Below are positions 22,209-22,930 of a DNA stretch of 22,930 bases, piece after piece. The stretch spans positions 1 to 22,930 of the forward strand of contig JBNJEH010000052.1 in the NCBI GenBank assembly GCA_051745635.1, in the 5' to 3' direction. The DNA comes from Brumimicrobium sp051745635. GTDB lineage: Bacteria; Bacteroidota; Bacteroidia; Flavobacteriales_D; Crocinitomicaceae. The stretch's first letter is position 1, and each line of letters starts with the position of its first letter. The notes under the pieces were generated by a model. It was given only the letters and a program-made list of their open reading frames with translations, made no database searches and was not told where the DNA came from. The translations under genes were made by a program, and so were the position numbers.

Positions 22209-22570
22209 TGAAGTTACGCGTTTATATTTTAATTGGGCTCAGTATCGGAGCATTTAACTCATGTAACTATGAATTGAGCAATGAGACTCCGCCACAAGAT
22301 CTCATACCAAAGGATTCTTTCAAAATGGTATTGAAAGACATGATGTTCGCGGAGTCTGCTATTAAAAATGAATTCAATAACGTCAATATATTTTACAAAC
22401 GCATGCCTGAAATTGCCGATTCTATTTTCAATAAATACGCGATCGACAGTAATCGCTATAGAAGGAGTATGGATTATTACACCACAGATCAGGATGAACT
22501 CATCGAAATGTATGAATCTATCCAGGACGAAATCGTGTTAGAATCTGCCGAACACAAGGACGAAGATTGA
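22208..22570 (+). CDS. DUF4296 family lipoprotein
   Basis: A 120-residue protein with an N-terminal signal and a likely lipidated Cys19 (GLSIGAFNSC; the lipobox is not ideal). The body is helical and matches DUF4296: IPKDSFKMVLKDMMFAESAI, then FYKRMPEIADSIFNKYAID, RRSMDYYTTDQDELIEMYES. Its function is unknown; it is Bacteroidota-specific as far as I recall and often lies beside pyrC, as here. The ATG shares its A with the pyrC stop. It ends with an acidic tail. Confidence 0.88.
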   Translation: MKLRVYILIGLSIGAFNSCNYELSNETPPQDLIPKDSFKMVLKDMMFAESAIKNEFNNVNIFYKRMPEIADSIFNKYAIDSNRYRRSMDYYTTDQDELIEMYESIQDEIVLESAEHKDED

Positions 22571-22845
22571 AAAGCTGAAAATGTCATTCTTGAACACCTG
22601 GTTGGTTGCAAAAAATGAGTGATCAGTAATCGACTAAGAGAGGCAGACAGCATCTTAATCATATCGGAAAAAATAGCGTTTTGAATAGTGCGAAAAAATT
22701 ATCCTTACAAGAAAATTTCTACTCAATATGTTACGTAGGGAATGCTCTCGATAGTCTGCAGCTTACAGTCTTAATACGCCTTGTTCTCCCTCTCATCTCA
22801 ATTCAGAATCAGAAATCAAAGTGAATTGCAGTATCTATAAAAACA
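22571..22845. other. non-coding gap after the DUF4296 gene
   Basis: I see no gene, repeat or clear promoter here. It separates the convergent pyrC run and the tRNA on the minus strand. Confidence 0.5.
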
Positions 22846-22880
22846 AAAACCCTGAGAAACTTGATACTTCTCAGGGTTTT
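22846..22880. terminator. bidirectional intrinsic terminator
   Basis: AAAACCCTGAGAA (22846-22858) and TTCTCAGGGTTTT (22868-22880) form a 13-bp stem with a 9-base loop. On the minus strand the complement of the A-rich stretch before 22850 gives a good U-run, so it mainly fits termination of the tRNA. The plus-strand T-run is short. Confidence 0.8.
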
Positions 22881-22914
22881 CTATTCCTCCAGCCATAGAG
22901 GCGTATTTTAAATG

Positions 22915-22930
22915 CGGTCCGGACGGGACT
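22915..22930 (-). tRNA. tRNA 3' end, probably tRNA-Asp, cut by the window edge
   Basis: Read on the minus strand the last 16 bases give AGTCCCGTCCGGACCG: the end of a T-loop, a T-stem arm, the acceptor arm CCGGACC and discriminator G73. The pattern GGACC-G at the end is typical of tRNA-Asp. CCA is not encoded (CAT follows), as is common in Bacteroidota. The anticodon lies outside the window. The hairpin at 22846-22880 is its likely terminator. Confidence 0.6.

Noticed and set aside
1..22930. CRISPR array, insertion sequence, prophage or rRNA operon
   Set aside because: No regularly spaced repeats, transposase, integrase, phage structural genes or rRNA segments were seen.

Overview
The window reads as chromosomal DNA from a gliding-lineage Bacteroidota, most likely order Flavobacteriales (a Cryomorphaceae/Fluviicola-like relative is my guess, not proven). 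The evidence is gldD and gldE next to ssb and mutY, a peptidase with a C-terminal type IX secretion (T9SS) sorting domain, many Bacteroidota-style lipoproteins, and promoters of the TAnnTTTG type. No phage, IS element, CRISPR array or rRNA operon is visible.

Region 1 (1-3300) is the accessory part and is visibly more AT-rich. It holds the 3' end of a four-helix-bundle protein gene with a structured terminator, then a minus-strand RHS cassette: an orphan RHS tip (2168-3259), a small membrane-anchored protein directly downstream that is a candidate immunity protein (1741-2151), two copies of a roughly 39-bp repeat that read as the same peptide, and an unknown lipoprotein (613-1206).

Region 2 (3300-7620) is core: an OmpA/TPR lipoprotein and folK on the minus strand, and sppA divergent from folK.

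Region 3 (7620-11360) is the most interesting. A polytopic LtaS-type sulfatase-fold enzyme overlaps a glycerophosphodiester phosphodiesterase-like lipoprotein. The two proteins appear to end in related beta-rich domains, suggesting a synthase/hydrolase pair acting on the same glycerophosphate-type envelope substrate.

Region 4 (11400-17300, minus strand) is mutY, ssb, gldE and gldD, followed by a secreted M14 carboxypeptidase that is a probable T9SS cargo.

Region 5 (17330-20030, plus strand) carries an HU/IHF-family gene divergent from mutY, a 30-residue lysine/arginine-rich protein resembling the AURKAIP1/COX24 (mS38) motif, rng (RNase G/E) and recX. A promoter and an intrinsic terminator overlap in front of the small gene, and a long stem-loop lies in the rng leader.

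Region 6 (20150-22930) is a tightly coupled plus-strand run of a DPM1-like glycosyltransferase, pyrC and a DUF4296 lipoprotein. It is followed by a bidirectional terminator and the 3' end of a minus-strand tRNA, probably tRNA-Asp, cut by the window edge.
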